A DNA stretch of 36,674 bases from an uncultured Bacilli bacterium. GTDB taxonomy: Bacteria; Bacillota_I; Bacilli_A; RFN20; CAG-449. The stretch covers positions 1 through 36,674 of the forward strand of contig CANRPC010000016.1 of NCBI GenBank assembly GCA_947632435.1. Reading direction: 5' to 3'. Numbering within the stretch: the first letter of the stretch is position 1; each line of letters opens with the position of its first letter. Below the pieces are notes generated by a model. The model worked only from the letters and a program-made list of their open reading frames with translations. It did not search any database and was not told the DNA's origin. The translations under genes and the position numbers were made by a program. Below are positions 16,713 to 24,692 of this stretch, in pieces.

Positions 16713-18618
16713 ACCACCTTTAAACTTAAAAAATATTAATAAAAGTGCAACTTTAAAACGTTTACTAAAATATCTATTCCGTTATTACAAATTAAGGATA
16801 TTTATTGTTATAATTTGCTTAATATTCTCTGCAGTAGGAGGTATTTCAGCATCTATTTTTATACAACAAATAATTGATAATGTAATTAATCCAGGAATTA
16901 TAAATGGTTTTGAAAGTGTAAAAGAAACATTTATCACATTATTAAGTGTCATGGCAACAATCTATGCGCTTGCCTTAATTTCAAATACTTTATTTAATCA
17001 ATTAATGGCAATAATTACTCAAGGATTTTTATGTCAAGTAAGAAAAGATATGTTTAAGAAAATGGAAACATTACCAATTTCTTATTTTGATCAAAATCTT
17101 CGTGGAGATATTATGTCAACGTATACAAACGATGTTGACGCTTTAAGGCAAGTAGTTTCTCAAACTTTACCCCAATTATTAAATACTTTAATGATGGTTA
17201 CAGGAATATTCTTTTTAATGTTATCATTCTCTATTTATTTGACACTTATAGTATTATGTTCAGTTTTGTTTATTTTATTTGCAACCAAAAAAATAGGTGG
17301 TAATAGTTCTAAATACTTTATAAAACAGCAAAAAAGTATTGCAAAAGAAGAAGGATTTATTGAAGAAATGATGCATGGGCAAAAAGTAGTTAAAGTATTT
17401 TGTCATGAGGAAAAAAGTATTGAAGATTTTAAAATAATTAATGACCAATTATTTAATGATTCTATGAAAGCAAACTCCTATGCAAATATTTTGGGGCCAG
17501 TTATTCACAACATAGGTAATATTTTATATGTTGTAGTTGCAATTGTTGGTACTATTTTATTTGTTTTAAATGTTCCTAACATTTCTCTTCAAGGCATTAA
17601 AAAATTAGATATTGGTATTGTTGTTTCCTTTTTAACTATGTCTAGACAATTTGCTAATTCTTTTAACCAAGTTTCACAACAAATAAATTCTTTAGTTATG
17701 GGACTTGCAGGTGCTAGCCGTATCTTTAATTTATTAGATGAAAAAAGTGAAACTGATGATGGATATGTAACTCTTGTTAATGCTGAAATAAGTGAAGATG
17801 GAACAATCACAGAAACTGATCATTATACTTCTCATTGGGCATGGAAACATCCTAAAAAAGATGGACAATTAGTTTATACAGAATTAAAAGGTGATATTCA
17901 ATTATTCAACGTTGATTTTGGTTATAACAAAGATAAATTAGTTTTGCATGATATATCAATATACGCAAATCCAGGTCAAAAAATTGCTCTTGTGGGAGCT
18001 ACAGGTGCTGGAAAAACAACTATTACAAATCTAATTACTAGATTTTACGATTTAGCAGATGGTAAAGTACGTTATGATGGAATAAATATTAATAAAATTA
18101 AAAAAGCAGATTTAAGGCGGTCAATAGCGTTTGTTTTACAAGATACTAATCTTTTTACAGGAACAGTTAAAGATAATATTCGTTATGGTAAATTAGATGC
18201 TAGTGATGAAGAAGTTTATGAAGCTGCAAAAATTGCTAATGCTTATGACTTTATAATGCGCTTGCCTCAAGGATTTGACACTATGTTAACAAGTGATGGA
18301 GCAAATTTATCACAAGGACAAAGGCAATTACTATCTATTGCTCGAGCAGCTATTTTAAACGCTCCAGTTTTAATTCTTGATGAAGCAACATCTTCAATTG
18401 ATACAAGAACAGAAAAACTTGTCCAAGATGGTATGGATAAATTGATGAATGGAAGAACGGTGTTTGTTATTGCTCATAGATTATCAACTATTCAAAATTC
18501 AAATGCAATTATGGTAATGGACCATGGTAGAATTATAGAACGAGGGAATCACGATTCACTTATAAAAGAAAAGGGCACATATTATCAGTTATATACAGGT
18601 GCATTTGAACTAGAATAA
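16705..18618 (+). CDS. ABC exporter subunit, catalytic half of the heterodimer
   Basis: 637 residues from the ATG at 16705, chosen because AAGGAGG (16690-16696) lies just upstream. An in-frame start at 16669 lacks a ribosome site. Six membrane helices come first, then a linker insertion of about 60 residues (including TDHYTSHWAWKHPKKDG) that is common in this subfamily. The nucleotide-binding domain is canonical: Walker A GATGAGKTT (431-439), Walker B LDEATS (D559, E560) and H-loop AHR. The signature reads LSQGQ (535-539), a common variant here. It should supply the active Walker B/H-loop residues, while the first subunit supplies the intact signature. It ends the operon and is followed by a terminator. 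Confidence 0.93.
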   Translation: MRKPPLNLKNINKSATLKRLLKYLFRYYKLRIFIVIICLIFSAVGGISASIFIQQIIDNVINPGIINGFESVKETFITLLSVMATIYALALISNTLFNQLMAIITQGFLCQVRKDMFKKMETLPISYFDQNLRGDIMSTYTNDVDALRQVVSQTLPQLLNTLMMVTGIFFLMLSFSIYLTLIVLCSVLFILFATKKIGGNSSKYFIKQQKSIAKEEGFIEEMMHGQKVVKVFCHEEKSIEDFKIINDQLFNDSMKANSYANILGPVIHNIGNILYVVVAIVGTILFVLNVPNISLQGIKKLDIGIVVSFLTMSRQFANSFNQVSQQINSLVMGLAGASRIFNLLDEKSETDDGYVTLVNAEISEDGTITETDHYTSHWAWKHPKKDGQLVYTELKGDIQLFNVDFGYNKDKLVLHDISIYANPGQKIALVGATGAGKTTITNLITRFYDLADGKVRYDGININKIKKADLRRSIAFVLQDTNLFTGTVKDNIRYGKLDASDEEVYEAAKIANAYDFIMRLPQGFDTMLTSDGANLSQGQRQLLSIARAAILNAPVLILDEATSSIDTRTEKLVQDGMDKLMNGRTVFVIAHRLSTIQNSNAIMVMDHGRIIERGNHDSLIKEKGTYYQLYTGAFELE

Positions 18619-18625
18619 AAGCTTT

Positions 18626-18653
18626 AAATGGTATTTAAAAAATACCATTTTTT
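18626..18653 (+). terminator. Rho-independent terminator of the MarR/ABC operon
   Basis: AAATGGTATT (18626-18635) and AATACCATTT (18641-18650) form a 10-bp stem with a five-base loop, followed by TTTATT. It sits eight bases after the second ABC gene and runs up to the stop of the convergent permease gene. The T tract favours the plus strand; the reverse direction has only a weak one. Confidence 0.8.
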
Positions 18654-19476
18654 ATTCTTCGATAATTGTTTTTTTATGCTTATGTTTTCTAAAACGAATA
18701 CTTTTTTCAATAATACTTATTGTTTCATACATTAAAAAAGCAATAAGAGCTAAAATTATAACACCCATCATAACAAGATCTAAACGAAATACCATTCCAC
18801 CATACATAAGTAAATATCCTATACCATTTTTAGAAACTAAAAATTCACCAACAATAGTTCCAATCCATGATAATCCTACATTAATTTTTAATATAGCAAG
18901 AATATTTGCCACATTGCTTGGTAAAATTACTCTAAAAAGAATTTGTCTTTTATTAGCGTTTAAAACGCGCATTAATTTAATAAGATTTTCATCAGTTAAT
19001 TGAAAATATGAATAACTAGAAATGATAGTTATGATTAAAGATAAAGAAACACTTACTAGAACAATTCCTTTCATATTAGTTCCTGCCCAAATAATTAGAA
19101 TAGGAGCTAAAGCAGTTTTTGGAAGAGCATTTAAAACTGTAAGATATGGTTCTAAAATTTTATATAAAGTTTTAGAAAAATATAAACCTATTGCTATTAT
19201 TAAACCTAAAGAGCTTCCAATTATTAAACCAATCAAAGTTTCTAAAACTGAAACATAAATATGCGTAAATAAACTATTACTTTCAATATAACTTAAAAAT
19301 AAAATAAAAATTTTGCTTGGTTTAGAAACTAGAAATTCATTTAAAAAATTTATATTAACAAGTAATTCCCAAAATAAAAAAAATGCAAAAAGTATTAAAA
19401 ATTGGATAGAAATAATTTTAATTTTTTCTCTTTTTTTGTTTTTTTGATATTCTTGATAATTTTTTGGATTTTTCAT
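18652..19476 (-). CDS. ABC transporter permease, NitT/TauT (SsuC/TauC/ThiX-like) family
   Basis: 274 residues with a basic N-terminus, six membrane helices and the binding-protein-dependent permease pattern. The segment LNALPKTALAPILIIWAG is the hallmark of the nitrate/sulfonate/taurine/thiamine-precursor group, and the EAA-like loop reads LMRVLNANKRQILFRVILPS. GAGGT lies upstream of the ATG. The ATPase gene is 69 bases upstream on the same strand. The substrate-binding protein that normally completes such an operon is absent here, so the substrate (sulfonates, pyrimidine precursors of thiamine, others) cannot be assigned. It may be encoded elsewhere. Confidence 0.88.
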   Translation of the reverse strand: MKNPKNYQEYQKNKKREKIKIISIQFLILFAFFLFWELLVNINFLNEFLVSKPSKIFILFLSYIESNSLFTHIYVSVLETLIGLIIGSSLGLIIAIGLYFSKTLYKILEPYLTVLNALPKTALAPILIIWAGTNMKGIVLVSVSLSLIITIISSYSYFQLTDENLIKLMRVLNANKRQILFRVILPSNVANILAILKINVGLSWIGTIVGEFLVSKNGIGYLLMYGGMVFRLDLVMMGVIILALIAFLMYETISIIEKSIRFRKHKHKKTIIEE

Positions 19477-19545
19477 AAAACATACCTCAACTAATTTAAT
19501 ATATTTAAAGTGTTATTTTTAGTATGTTTTTTTGCCCACTTTTAT

Positions 19546-20280
19546 TTAATAATGTAATGTATTAAAAACATCATTAAAATATTGTGAAAAAGAATTATCT
19601 TTTCTTCTTAAAGAAGGTAATAAAGAATTATCATAAGATAACTTTAGTTCTTTTTTTATTTTTAAAGGTCTTGGAGATAAAATTAATACTCTTTCAGAAA
19701 GTGCAATAGCTTCTGAAATATCATGAGTAACTAAAAGTGAAGATAATTTTTCTTCAAGAATAATTGATTTAACATCTTCTTGGACAAATAAACGAGTTTG
19801 TGAATCTAAGGCAGAAAATGGTTCATCTAATAATAATAATTTTGGTTTAAGTGATAAAGTACGTATTAAAGATACTCTTTGTCTCATTCCACCAGAAAGC
19901 TCTTCAGGATAATATGAAGCAAACTTACTTAATCCATATTTTTTTAAAAGTGAAAATGTATAATCTTCGCTTTCTTTTGATTTACGTTTTTTTATTTCTA
20001 AACCAAGCATAATGTTTTTATAAACTGTTAACCATGGTAAAAGATTGTCTTTTTGAAACATATAACCAATTTCACAATTTGTAATTATATTGCCTTTGTT
20101 TAAATTTTCTAATTTCGCTATTAAATTTAAAATTGTTGACTTGCCACATCCTGAAGGTCCAATTAATGAAACTACTTCATTTTCAAAAACTTTAAAACTC
20201 AAATTATCTATAACTTTAGTTTCTCCTTCATCGCTAAAAAATGTTTTTTCAACATTATTTAAACTTAATAATTCTTTCAT
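19546..20280 (-). CDS. ABC transporter ATP-binding protein, NitT/TauT (SsuB/TauB-like) family
   Basis: 244 residues from the ATG at 20280, chosen because GAGGTG lies just upstream. A longer frame to 20334 has no ribosome site. Walker A GPSGCGKST, Q-loop (GYMFQKDNLLPW, typical of this family), signature LSGGMRQRV, Walker B LLLLDEPFSALD and H-loop VTHD are all intact. MFQKDNLLPW and the tail (ILSPRPLKIKKEL) are characteristic of the SsuB/TauB/ThiZ group. It energises the permease encoded just downstream. It is divergent from the unknown gene at 20386, with 105 bases between them. Confidence 0.9.
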   Translation of the reverse strand: MKELLSLNNVEKTFFSDEGETKVIDNLSFKVFENEVVSLIGPSGCGKSTILNLIAKLENLNKGNIITNCEIGYMFQKDNLLPWLTVYKNIMLGLEIKKRKSKESEDYTFSLLKKYGLSKFASYYPEELSGGMRQRVSLIRTLSLKPKLLLLDEPFSALDSQTRLFVQEDVKSIILEEKLSSLLVTHDISEAIALSERVLILSPRPLKIKKELKLSYDNSLLPSLRRKDNSFSQYFNDVFNTLHY

Positions 20281-20385
20281 ATTAGCACCTCTAAATATAT
20301 TTATTCGTAAGAAAAAAATAAGTGCATTTTTCAAAATTATTTATCTTTTTAAATATCTATGCTACGATTAAACAAGGTGAAAAGT

Positions 20386-20970
20386 ATGAAAAAAGAAATA
20401 GAAAATTTTATAAATTTATTTTCAGATGATAAAAAAATTGTATATGAAGCTTTATTAGAAAAAAAAGATTTAATTAACAATTATTTTTATGCCGATTATT
20501 CATTTACTAAACACCTAGAAAACGGAAAAGAAATATATGATGATTTATTTTCTTTATTAAATAGATCTCTTTTATTTAAAGAAAATGATAATTTTGCTTA
20601 TCGATATTTTAATAAAAATCCTAAATATATTAAAAAAGAAGGACATTTTATAGTGAAATTTAATTTTGCTAAAATTGATGAACAAACTTATAAAGATTTT
20701 TTTGCAAATTTTTATCCATGTATAAAAAATGAGGATAAAGTGATTTTTAAAGAAGAAATTATGAACAAACTTTTTTCATTGATGATATCTAATGATTTTG
20801 ATTATGTTTTAATTCTTGATAAATATAAATTAATAAATAATGCTTATCCTATTAATGTAATAGATGAAATTTTATATGACAAAAATTATCTTACAAAAGA
20901 TAAAATTGAAACTTTAAAAGAAATTTCGCAAAATTTAAATGTTAAATTAAAGGAGATAATAAATGGATAG
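20386..20970 (+). CDS. Hypothetical protein (194 aa), first of an overlapping pair
   Basis: Family not recognised. The protein is soluble, rich in Lys, Asp and Phe/Tyr, with probable alternating helices and strands, and has no signal peptide or membrane segment. The ATG at 20386 has AAGGTG seven bases upstream; the in-frame ATG at 20359 has none and would add nine residues. It overlaps the next gene by eight bases (ATGGATAG), with that gene's AAAGGAG inside its 3' end, so the two are coupled. No catalytic motif is visible. The function may be shared with its downstream partner. Confidence 0.75.
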   Translation: MKKEIENFINLFSDDKKIVYEALLEKKDLINNYFYADYSFTKHLENGKEIYDDLFSLLNRSLLFKENDNFAYRYFNKNPKYIKKEGHFIVKFNFAKIDEQTYKDFFANFYPCIKNEDKVIFKEEIMNKLFSLMISNDFDYVLILDKYKLINNAYPINVIDEILYDKNYLTKDKIETLKEISQNLNVKLKEIING

Positions 20971-22057
20971 TAAAGAAGTATTTCACCACATTTTTGTAAG
21001 AAAAAATTATCCATCAATAGTTGATGAAGATTATGTTTTTGACATTTTCGAAAAATGTATTTATGAATTATCACCAAGAATTGAGCATCAATTTAATGAA
21101 GGAATACCAAATCCGCATGTACTTTTGTCTTATATTGTGGAAGAATATTTATTTTTAATGACACCATTAAATAAAAATATGCAAAATCAATTGTTACATG
21201 ATGAAGAATTGAAGCAAAGATTAGTACATAGCATTAGTGATAAAATCTTTTTTAATGAATATATTGCATATAAAGCTAGACCATTAATATCAAAATATAA
21301 TCCTATGATATCCTCATTAAGATTTTATTTAAATTTTGTTTTGGAAAGAATTGTAAATATTACCTCGAATAATGAAAATGAAACTCTTTTAATAGACATG
21401 TTAAGAAAAACGTTTTTATCGTGTCTTGGAGTAACATCACTTCTTATTGAAGGATTTGAAACGGAAGCCTTTTCTACTTGGCGTACAATACATGAAACAG
21501 AATGCATAATTAAAATACTTTTTGAAAATCAATATGTAATTGATACTTATAGACATCATATTGAATATAATATGGCTTTTAGAAATGAATTAAATGATAA
21601 AGTATTGCAACAAAATTTGATAGATGAAATAAAGATGCATTTAAAAGAACATTCTTTAAAAAATAAAGATTTAAAAAAATATATCGAATATGGTTGGTTA
21701 TATTCCATTAAAAATTATGAAAAAAATTATCCTTTATTAAAACTTAATTTCCGCAATGGAGTAGAATATGTAGCAAATTTGAATGAATATACTTATCTTT
21801 ATGAAATGTCAAGTGAAATATCTCATGCTTCACCAATACTAATTTATTATAATAAACCTTTCTTTTTAAACATCAGTTTAATATGTTTATATGAATCTTT
21901 TTTTAGAATAGAAAATATTTTTGTCGAATTACTAAAAAAGCAAAAAAAAGAGGAAACAAATGCATATTTTAACATGCGTTCCTCTTATTTAAATGAATTA
22001 AAAATAATACTTGCTAAAGAGAAATTAGAATTTCAAAAAATTAGCAAAAAGAATTAA
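20963..22057 (+). CDS. DUF5677-like helical protein (364 aa), function unknown
   Basis: Probably all-helical and soluble. The middle reads like the DUF5677 family: a helix ending in SLLIEGFETEAFSTWRTIHE, a segment CIIKILFENQYVIDTYRHH, and later a conserved SSEISHAS motif with Ser/His residues. That assignment is from motif resemblance and is tentative. The family has no firmly established function. The gene starts inside the preceding one and is preceded by AAAGGAG. Its stop codon directly abuts the stop of the convergent nucleoside kinase gene, with no spacer or terminator, so the transcripts probably overlap. Confidence 0.7.
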   Translation: MDSKEVFHHIFVRKNYPSIVDEDYVFDIFEKCIYELSPRIEHQFNEGIPNPHVLLSYIVEEYLFLMTPLNKNMQNQLLHDEELKQRLVHSISDKIFFNEYIAYKARPLISKYNPMISSLRFYLNFVLERIVNITSNNENETLLIDMLRKTFLSCLGVTSLLIEGFETEAFSTWRTIHETECIIKILFENQYVIDTYRHHIEYNMAFRNELNDKVLQQNLIDEIKMHLKEHSLKNKDLKKYIEYGWLYSIKNYEKNYPLLKLNFRNGVEYVANLNEYTYLYEMSSEISHASPILIYYNKPFFLNISLICLYESFFRIENIFVELLKKQKKEETNAYFNMRSSYLNELKIILAKEKLEFQKISKKN

Positions 22058-23704
22058 TTATACATCTTGGAAACAAGAACCACCTATAAATTCTCGCATT
22101 AAAGAATTACAAGGAACAAAATCTTCATCCATATCAACAAAATATTTCAAAAATTTAATCAAAGCATTTGCACTTATAAAATATGGACTATTTTGATCAA
22201 TTTGTTTTAAAACAGGAAGCGCATATTTTTTCATAACCGCTAATTCATAAGGTAAAAAAGAGTTAAATACAAAATCGGCATCTTCTTGGCCATTATAAAT
22301 CCATTTAAATTCCCCTCTACGAACACTGCTCCACATAGACAATGTTTCTTCTGCGGAGGAATTTCTAAATTTTTTATCTCTCACAATACGTCGTAACAAT
22401 CTTAAATCAGTTAATGAGATTGGATTATGATTATCTAAATTAATTTGTGCCTGAGGAGCAATATAAATTTTAAATTTTTGATGCTTTGGAACAAGCGAAG
22501 TAAGTTTTTCATTTAAGGCATGAATTCCCTCAATAATAATAGGAGCATTATAATCAACTTTTAAAAGTTTTCCTTCTTCTCTTTTTCCTGTTTGAAAATT
22601 ATAATGTGGTAATCTAACTTCTTTACCCTGTATTAAATCAGAAATATTTTCATTAAACAATTCAACATCAAGCGCATCTATAGTTTCTAAATCATATGTG
22701 CCATCCTCTTGCAAAGGTAAATATTGTTTTTCTATATAATAATCATCAATTGAAATTTTTATAGGGAAAATGCCTTTTGATAAAAGTTCACATCTTAATC
22801 GATTAGAAAAAGTAGTTTTTCCTGAAGAAGATGGACCTGCTATACAAATTAATCTTATATCTTCTAAATTATTTTTTATTTGATTTCCTAAATCTGAAAG
22901 CATATTACTATGGAAAGATTCACACATATTAATAAAATCAATCGGTCCTCTTTCCTCGATATATTTATTAATTTTAGCAATAGAATCTACACGGCATTCT
23001 TTAGACCAATTAGAAGAATTTTTTAAAGTTTTGCCAAATTTAGGTGAATCTTGAAATACAGGAATTAATCCATCACAATCACTTCTTGGATATTGAATAA
23101 TAAATCCTGGCGCATATAAACGAATTTTGTAATCTTTAATATATCCAGTTGATGGAGTCATATGAGAATACATGTAATTCATATAACCATTACATTCATA
23201 AATATGCACAGTCTTTTCAGGACGATATTTTAATAATTCTATTTTATCATCTAAATTAAATTTTTTATACATCTCTAAAGCTTGATCATTAGAAAGAATA
23301 ATTTGATTAATTTTATAATCTTTTTGAACAATTCTATCAACTTCTAATTTTAATTTTTGTACAAAATCATTATTTAAAGGTTCTTTCATATTTAAAAAAA
23401 GCCCAAAGGTTGAACGAGATATATTATTTGAAAATTTAACATGCAATGTTGGATCTATATTATAAATAGCCATAGCTACAATATATCTCAATGTTGCTTC
23501 ATAAACTCTCATAGCTTCATTATCTTTAACCGTTAAAAATTGAACATCCGCATTATAATAAACATCATAATTCAAACTTCTTAAACGATTATTAACTTTA
23601 GCGCAAATAAAACTTTTATCATTATTTTTGATTAAATCAACAAGTTTTACTTTTTTTAAATATGTTTCAGAGTTATTAAAACAATTTATAATAAATTTTT
23701 CCAT
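22058..23704 (-). CDS. Uridine kinase-like nucleoside kinase with ThrRS-like N-terminal domain (548 aa)
   Basis: The C-terminal part (from about 280) is a uridine kinase/phosphoribulokinase-type P-loop kinase: GPSSSGKTT at 290-298 (K296), then ISIDDYYIEK, DALDVELF and IIIEGIHALN. The N-terminal 270 residues resemble the TGS/second additional domain of threonyl-tRNA synthetase, a fusion known from Firmicutes nucleoside kinases. It probably phosphorylates a pyrimidine nucleoside in the cytoplasm; the exact substrate is unproven. The ATG at 23704 is preferred, with AGGAG 12 bases upstream; an in-frame TTG at 23728 includes that site and is unlikely. A good promoter overlapped by a cre box lies upstream. 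Confidence 0.88.
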   Translation of the reverse strand: MEKFIINCFNNSETYLKKVKLVDLIKNNDKSFICAKVNNRLRSLNYDVYYNADVQFLTVKDNEAMRVYEATLRYIVAMAIYNIDPTLHVKFSNNISRSTFGLFLNMKEPLNNDFVQKLKLEVDRIVQKDYKINQIILSNDQALEMYKKFNLDDKIELLKYRPEKTVHIYECNGYMNYMYSHMTPSTGYIKDYKIRLYAPGFIIQYPRSDCDGLIPVFQDSPKFGKTLKNSSNWSKECRVDSIAKINKYIEERGPIDFINMCESFHSNMLSDLGNQIKNNLEDIRLICIAGPSSSGKTTFSNRLRCELLSKGIFPIKISIDDYYIEKQYLPLQEDGTYDLETIDALDVELFNENISDLIQGKEVRLPHYNFQTGKREEGKLLKVDYNAPIIIEGIHALNEKLTSLVPKHQKFKIYIAPQAQINLDNHNPISLTDLRLLRRIVRDKKFRNSSAEETLSMWSSVRRGEFKWIYNGQEDADFVFNSFLPYELAVMKKYALPVLKQIDQNSPYFISANALIKFLKYFVDMDEDFVPCNSLMREFIGGSCFQDV

Positions 23705-23742
23705 AAAATATTTATTCTCCTGTCTCAAAATTAACTATATCC

Positions 23743-23780
23743 ATAATAATTTAAATTATGCTTTTTTGCAAGCGCTTACA
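23743..23780 (-). promoter_or_regulatory. Nucleoside kinase promoter overlapped by a CcpA (cre) box
   Basis: On the minus strand, TTGCAA (23771-23766), 17 bases, then TATTAT (23748-23743) form a promoter about 40 bases before the kinase ATG. TGCAAGCGCTTACA at 23767-23780 matches the cre consensus TGNAANCGNWNNCA at every fixed position and covers the -35. CcpA bound there would repress. This suggests catabolite control of the kinase. The match is seen; the regulation is inferred. Confidence 0.6.
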
Positions 23781-23872
23781 TTGCTTTATTTTCTTTGAAA
23801 ATAATTTAATTTAAAAGTTTATTTAACTTGCTTATATCTTATTATTTTTTAATTTTCAAATTTTAAAAATAT

Positions 23873-23901
23873 TTGACATGAAATTTAATATAAATTAGAA
23901 T
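23873..23901 (+). promoter_or_regulatory. Strong orphan sigma-A promoter
   Basis: TTGACA (23873-23878), exactly 17 bases, then TAGAAT (23896-23901): a full-consensus -35 and a five-of-six -10. No convincing gene follows for over 300 bases until tRNA-fMet, which has its own promoter. It may drive an untranslated RNA running antisense to the minus-strand small frame at 23947-24117. Confidence 0.6.
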
Positions 23902-23946
23902 CCCAACAACCTAATAAGAATGTTTTTTTGTTTGTGGTATAGAAAA

Positions 23947-24117
23947 TTAAACATTATTAAAAATAAAAAAATGTGAGCAACTTACGTTCCCACTTTGAAT
24001 AAATCTAACGATATATTCAGTTTCGGATAAACCGACATTTCTATTGTATGCAACTAAAACAAAAAAAACTAAAATCGAAGAAAAAATTAAACATGATATT
24101 GACAGACTAAAAGTCAT
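23947..24117 (-). CDS. Possible small hydrophobic protein (56 aa), doubtful
   Basis: An ATG frame of 56 residues with one N-terminal membrane-like helix (about 4-24, SLSISCLIFSSILVFFVLVA) and a polar remainder (including YNRNVGLSETEYIVRF). A promoter-like ATGACA-N16-TATAAG (24150-24123) would start RNA at about the ATG. A hairpin followed by T residues on this strand (23993-23961) lies before the stop codon, which argues against a full-length protein. A plus-strand frame over the same bases also looks protein-like, so this may instead be a decayed gene. Treat it as a candidate only. Confidence 0.2.
   Translation of the reverse strand: MTFSLSISCLIFSSILVFFVLVAYNRNVGLSETEYIVRFIQSGNVSCSHFFIFNNV
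23961..23993 (-). terminator. Possible minus-strand terminator in the 23.9-24.1 kb region
   Basis: On the minus strand, GTGGGAAC and GTTGCTCAC form an imperfect stem (one mismatch, one bulge) closed by a short loop, followed by ATTTTTTTATTT. It could end an RNA of about 155 bases starting near 24117. The pairing is modest. Confidence 0.35.
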
Positions 24118-24192
24118 TTCGCCTTATATAAACTGAATTTACTTTGTCATTTAACTTATAAAACTTATTACATATAAATTTTCAAATTTTTC

Positions 24193-24224
24193 TTGCATTA
24201 ACAAGCTATTTTTGATATTATAAT
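24193..24224 (+). promoter_or_regulatory. Promoter of tRNA-fMet
   Basis: TTGCAT (24193-24198), 17 bases, then TATTAT (24216-24221), overlapping a perfect TATAAT at 24219-24224. Transcription would start within a few bases of the mature tRNA 5' end. Confidence 0.6.
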
Positions 24225-24231
24225 TACACAT

Positions 24232-24308
<77 letters not shown>

Positions 24309-24320
24309 AAAAAAATAAGT

Positions 24321-24345
24321 AGGCACTAAATATGGTGCTTTTTTT
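24321..24345 (+). terminator. Terminator of tRNA-fMet
   Basis: AGGCAC (24321-24326) pairs with GTGCTT (24335-24340), including one G:T pair, with an eight-base loop and a run of T residues to 24345. It separates the fMet transcript from the Asp/Phe pair. Confidence 0.65.
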
Positions 24346-24438
24346 ATATTAAAAATCTATAAAATTAATAAATTTTAACTTTAAGAACAAAAATTCTTGC
24401 ATTTTGCTTTGCTATCAATGATAATAATAAAGCGACTT

Positions 24439-24514
24439 GGATCAGTGGTGTAGCGGTTAACATGTCTCCCTGTCACGGAGAAGATCGCGGGTTCGATTCC
24501 CGTCTGATCCGCCA
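24439..24514 (+). tRNA. tRNA-Asp (GTC)
   Basis: 76 bases with encoded CCA. Acceptor GGATCAG pairs with CTGATCC, the anticodon loop CTGTCAC gives GTC, and the T-loop is TTCGATT. It lies four bases upstream of tRNA-Phe, so the two are co-transcribed. Confidence 0.97.
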
Positions 24515-24518
24515 GTGT

Positions 24519-24594
24519 GGCCCGATAGCTCAGTCGGTAGAGCAAGGGACTGAAAATCCCTGTGTCGCCAGTTCGATTCTGGCTTGGGCCACCA
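24519..24594 (+). tRNA. tRNA-Phe (GAA)
   Basis: 76 bases with encoded CCA. Acceptor GGCCCGA pairs with TTGGGCC (one wobble), the anticodon loop CTGAAAA gives GAA, and the T-loop is TTCGATT. It is followed by a terminator 15 bases downstream. Confidence 0.97.
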
Positions 24595-24609
24595 TTAAAG
24601 CATAGTGCT

Positions 24610-24642
24610 GGGATTGATAAATTATTATCAGTCCCTTTTTTT
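24610..24642 (+). terminator. Terminator after tRNA-Phe
   Basis: GGGATTGATA (24610-24619) pairs with TATCAGTCCC (24626-24635), with one T:G pair and a six-base loop, then seven T residues. It closes the Asp/Phe tRNA unit 51 bases before trpS. Confidence 0.85.
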
Positions 24643-24692
24643 GAATAAAAGAAAAATCAAAAACTATTTTAAAATGATAGGAGAAAGAAATA

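Larger units (their letters stand above)
23705..24231. other. 527-base region between nucleoside kinase and the tRNA cluster
   Basis: From left to right it holds the cre-overlapped kinase promoter (minus), an orphan consensus promoter (plus), a possible minus-strand hairpin terminator and small frame with its own promoter, and the tRNA promoter (plus). I found no T-box, RNase P, SRP RNA or tmRNA hallmark sequences here. Confidence 0.6.

Noticed and set aside
20090-20371. 93-codon plus-strand frame overlapping the ABC ATPase gene
   Set aside because: It covers the Walker A region of a clear gene on the other strand and lacks a ribosome site.
23996-24136. Plus-strand reading that looks protein-like (including SVSDKPTFLLYATKTKK), interrupted by TGA at 23996
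   Set aside because: There is no start codon or ribosome site, and stops bound it on both sides. It might be a decayed gene, but I could not identify a family, so I did not call a pseudogene.
24595-24692. T-box leader upstream of trpS
   Set aside because: The leader is too short, the only hairpin is the tRNA-Phe terminator, and no T-box core sequence is present.
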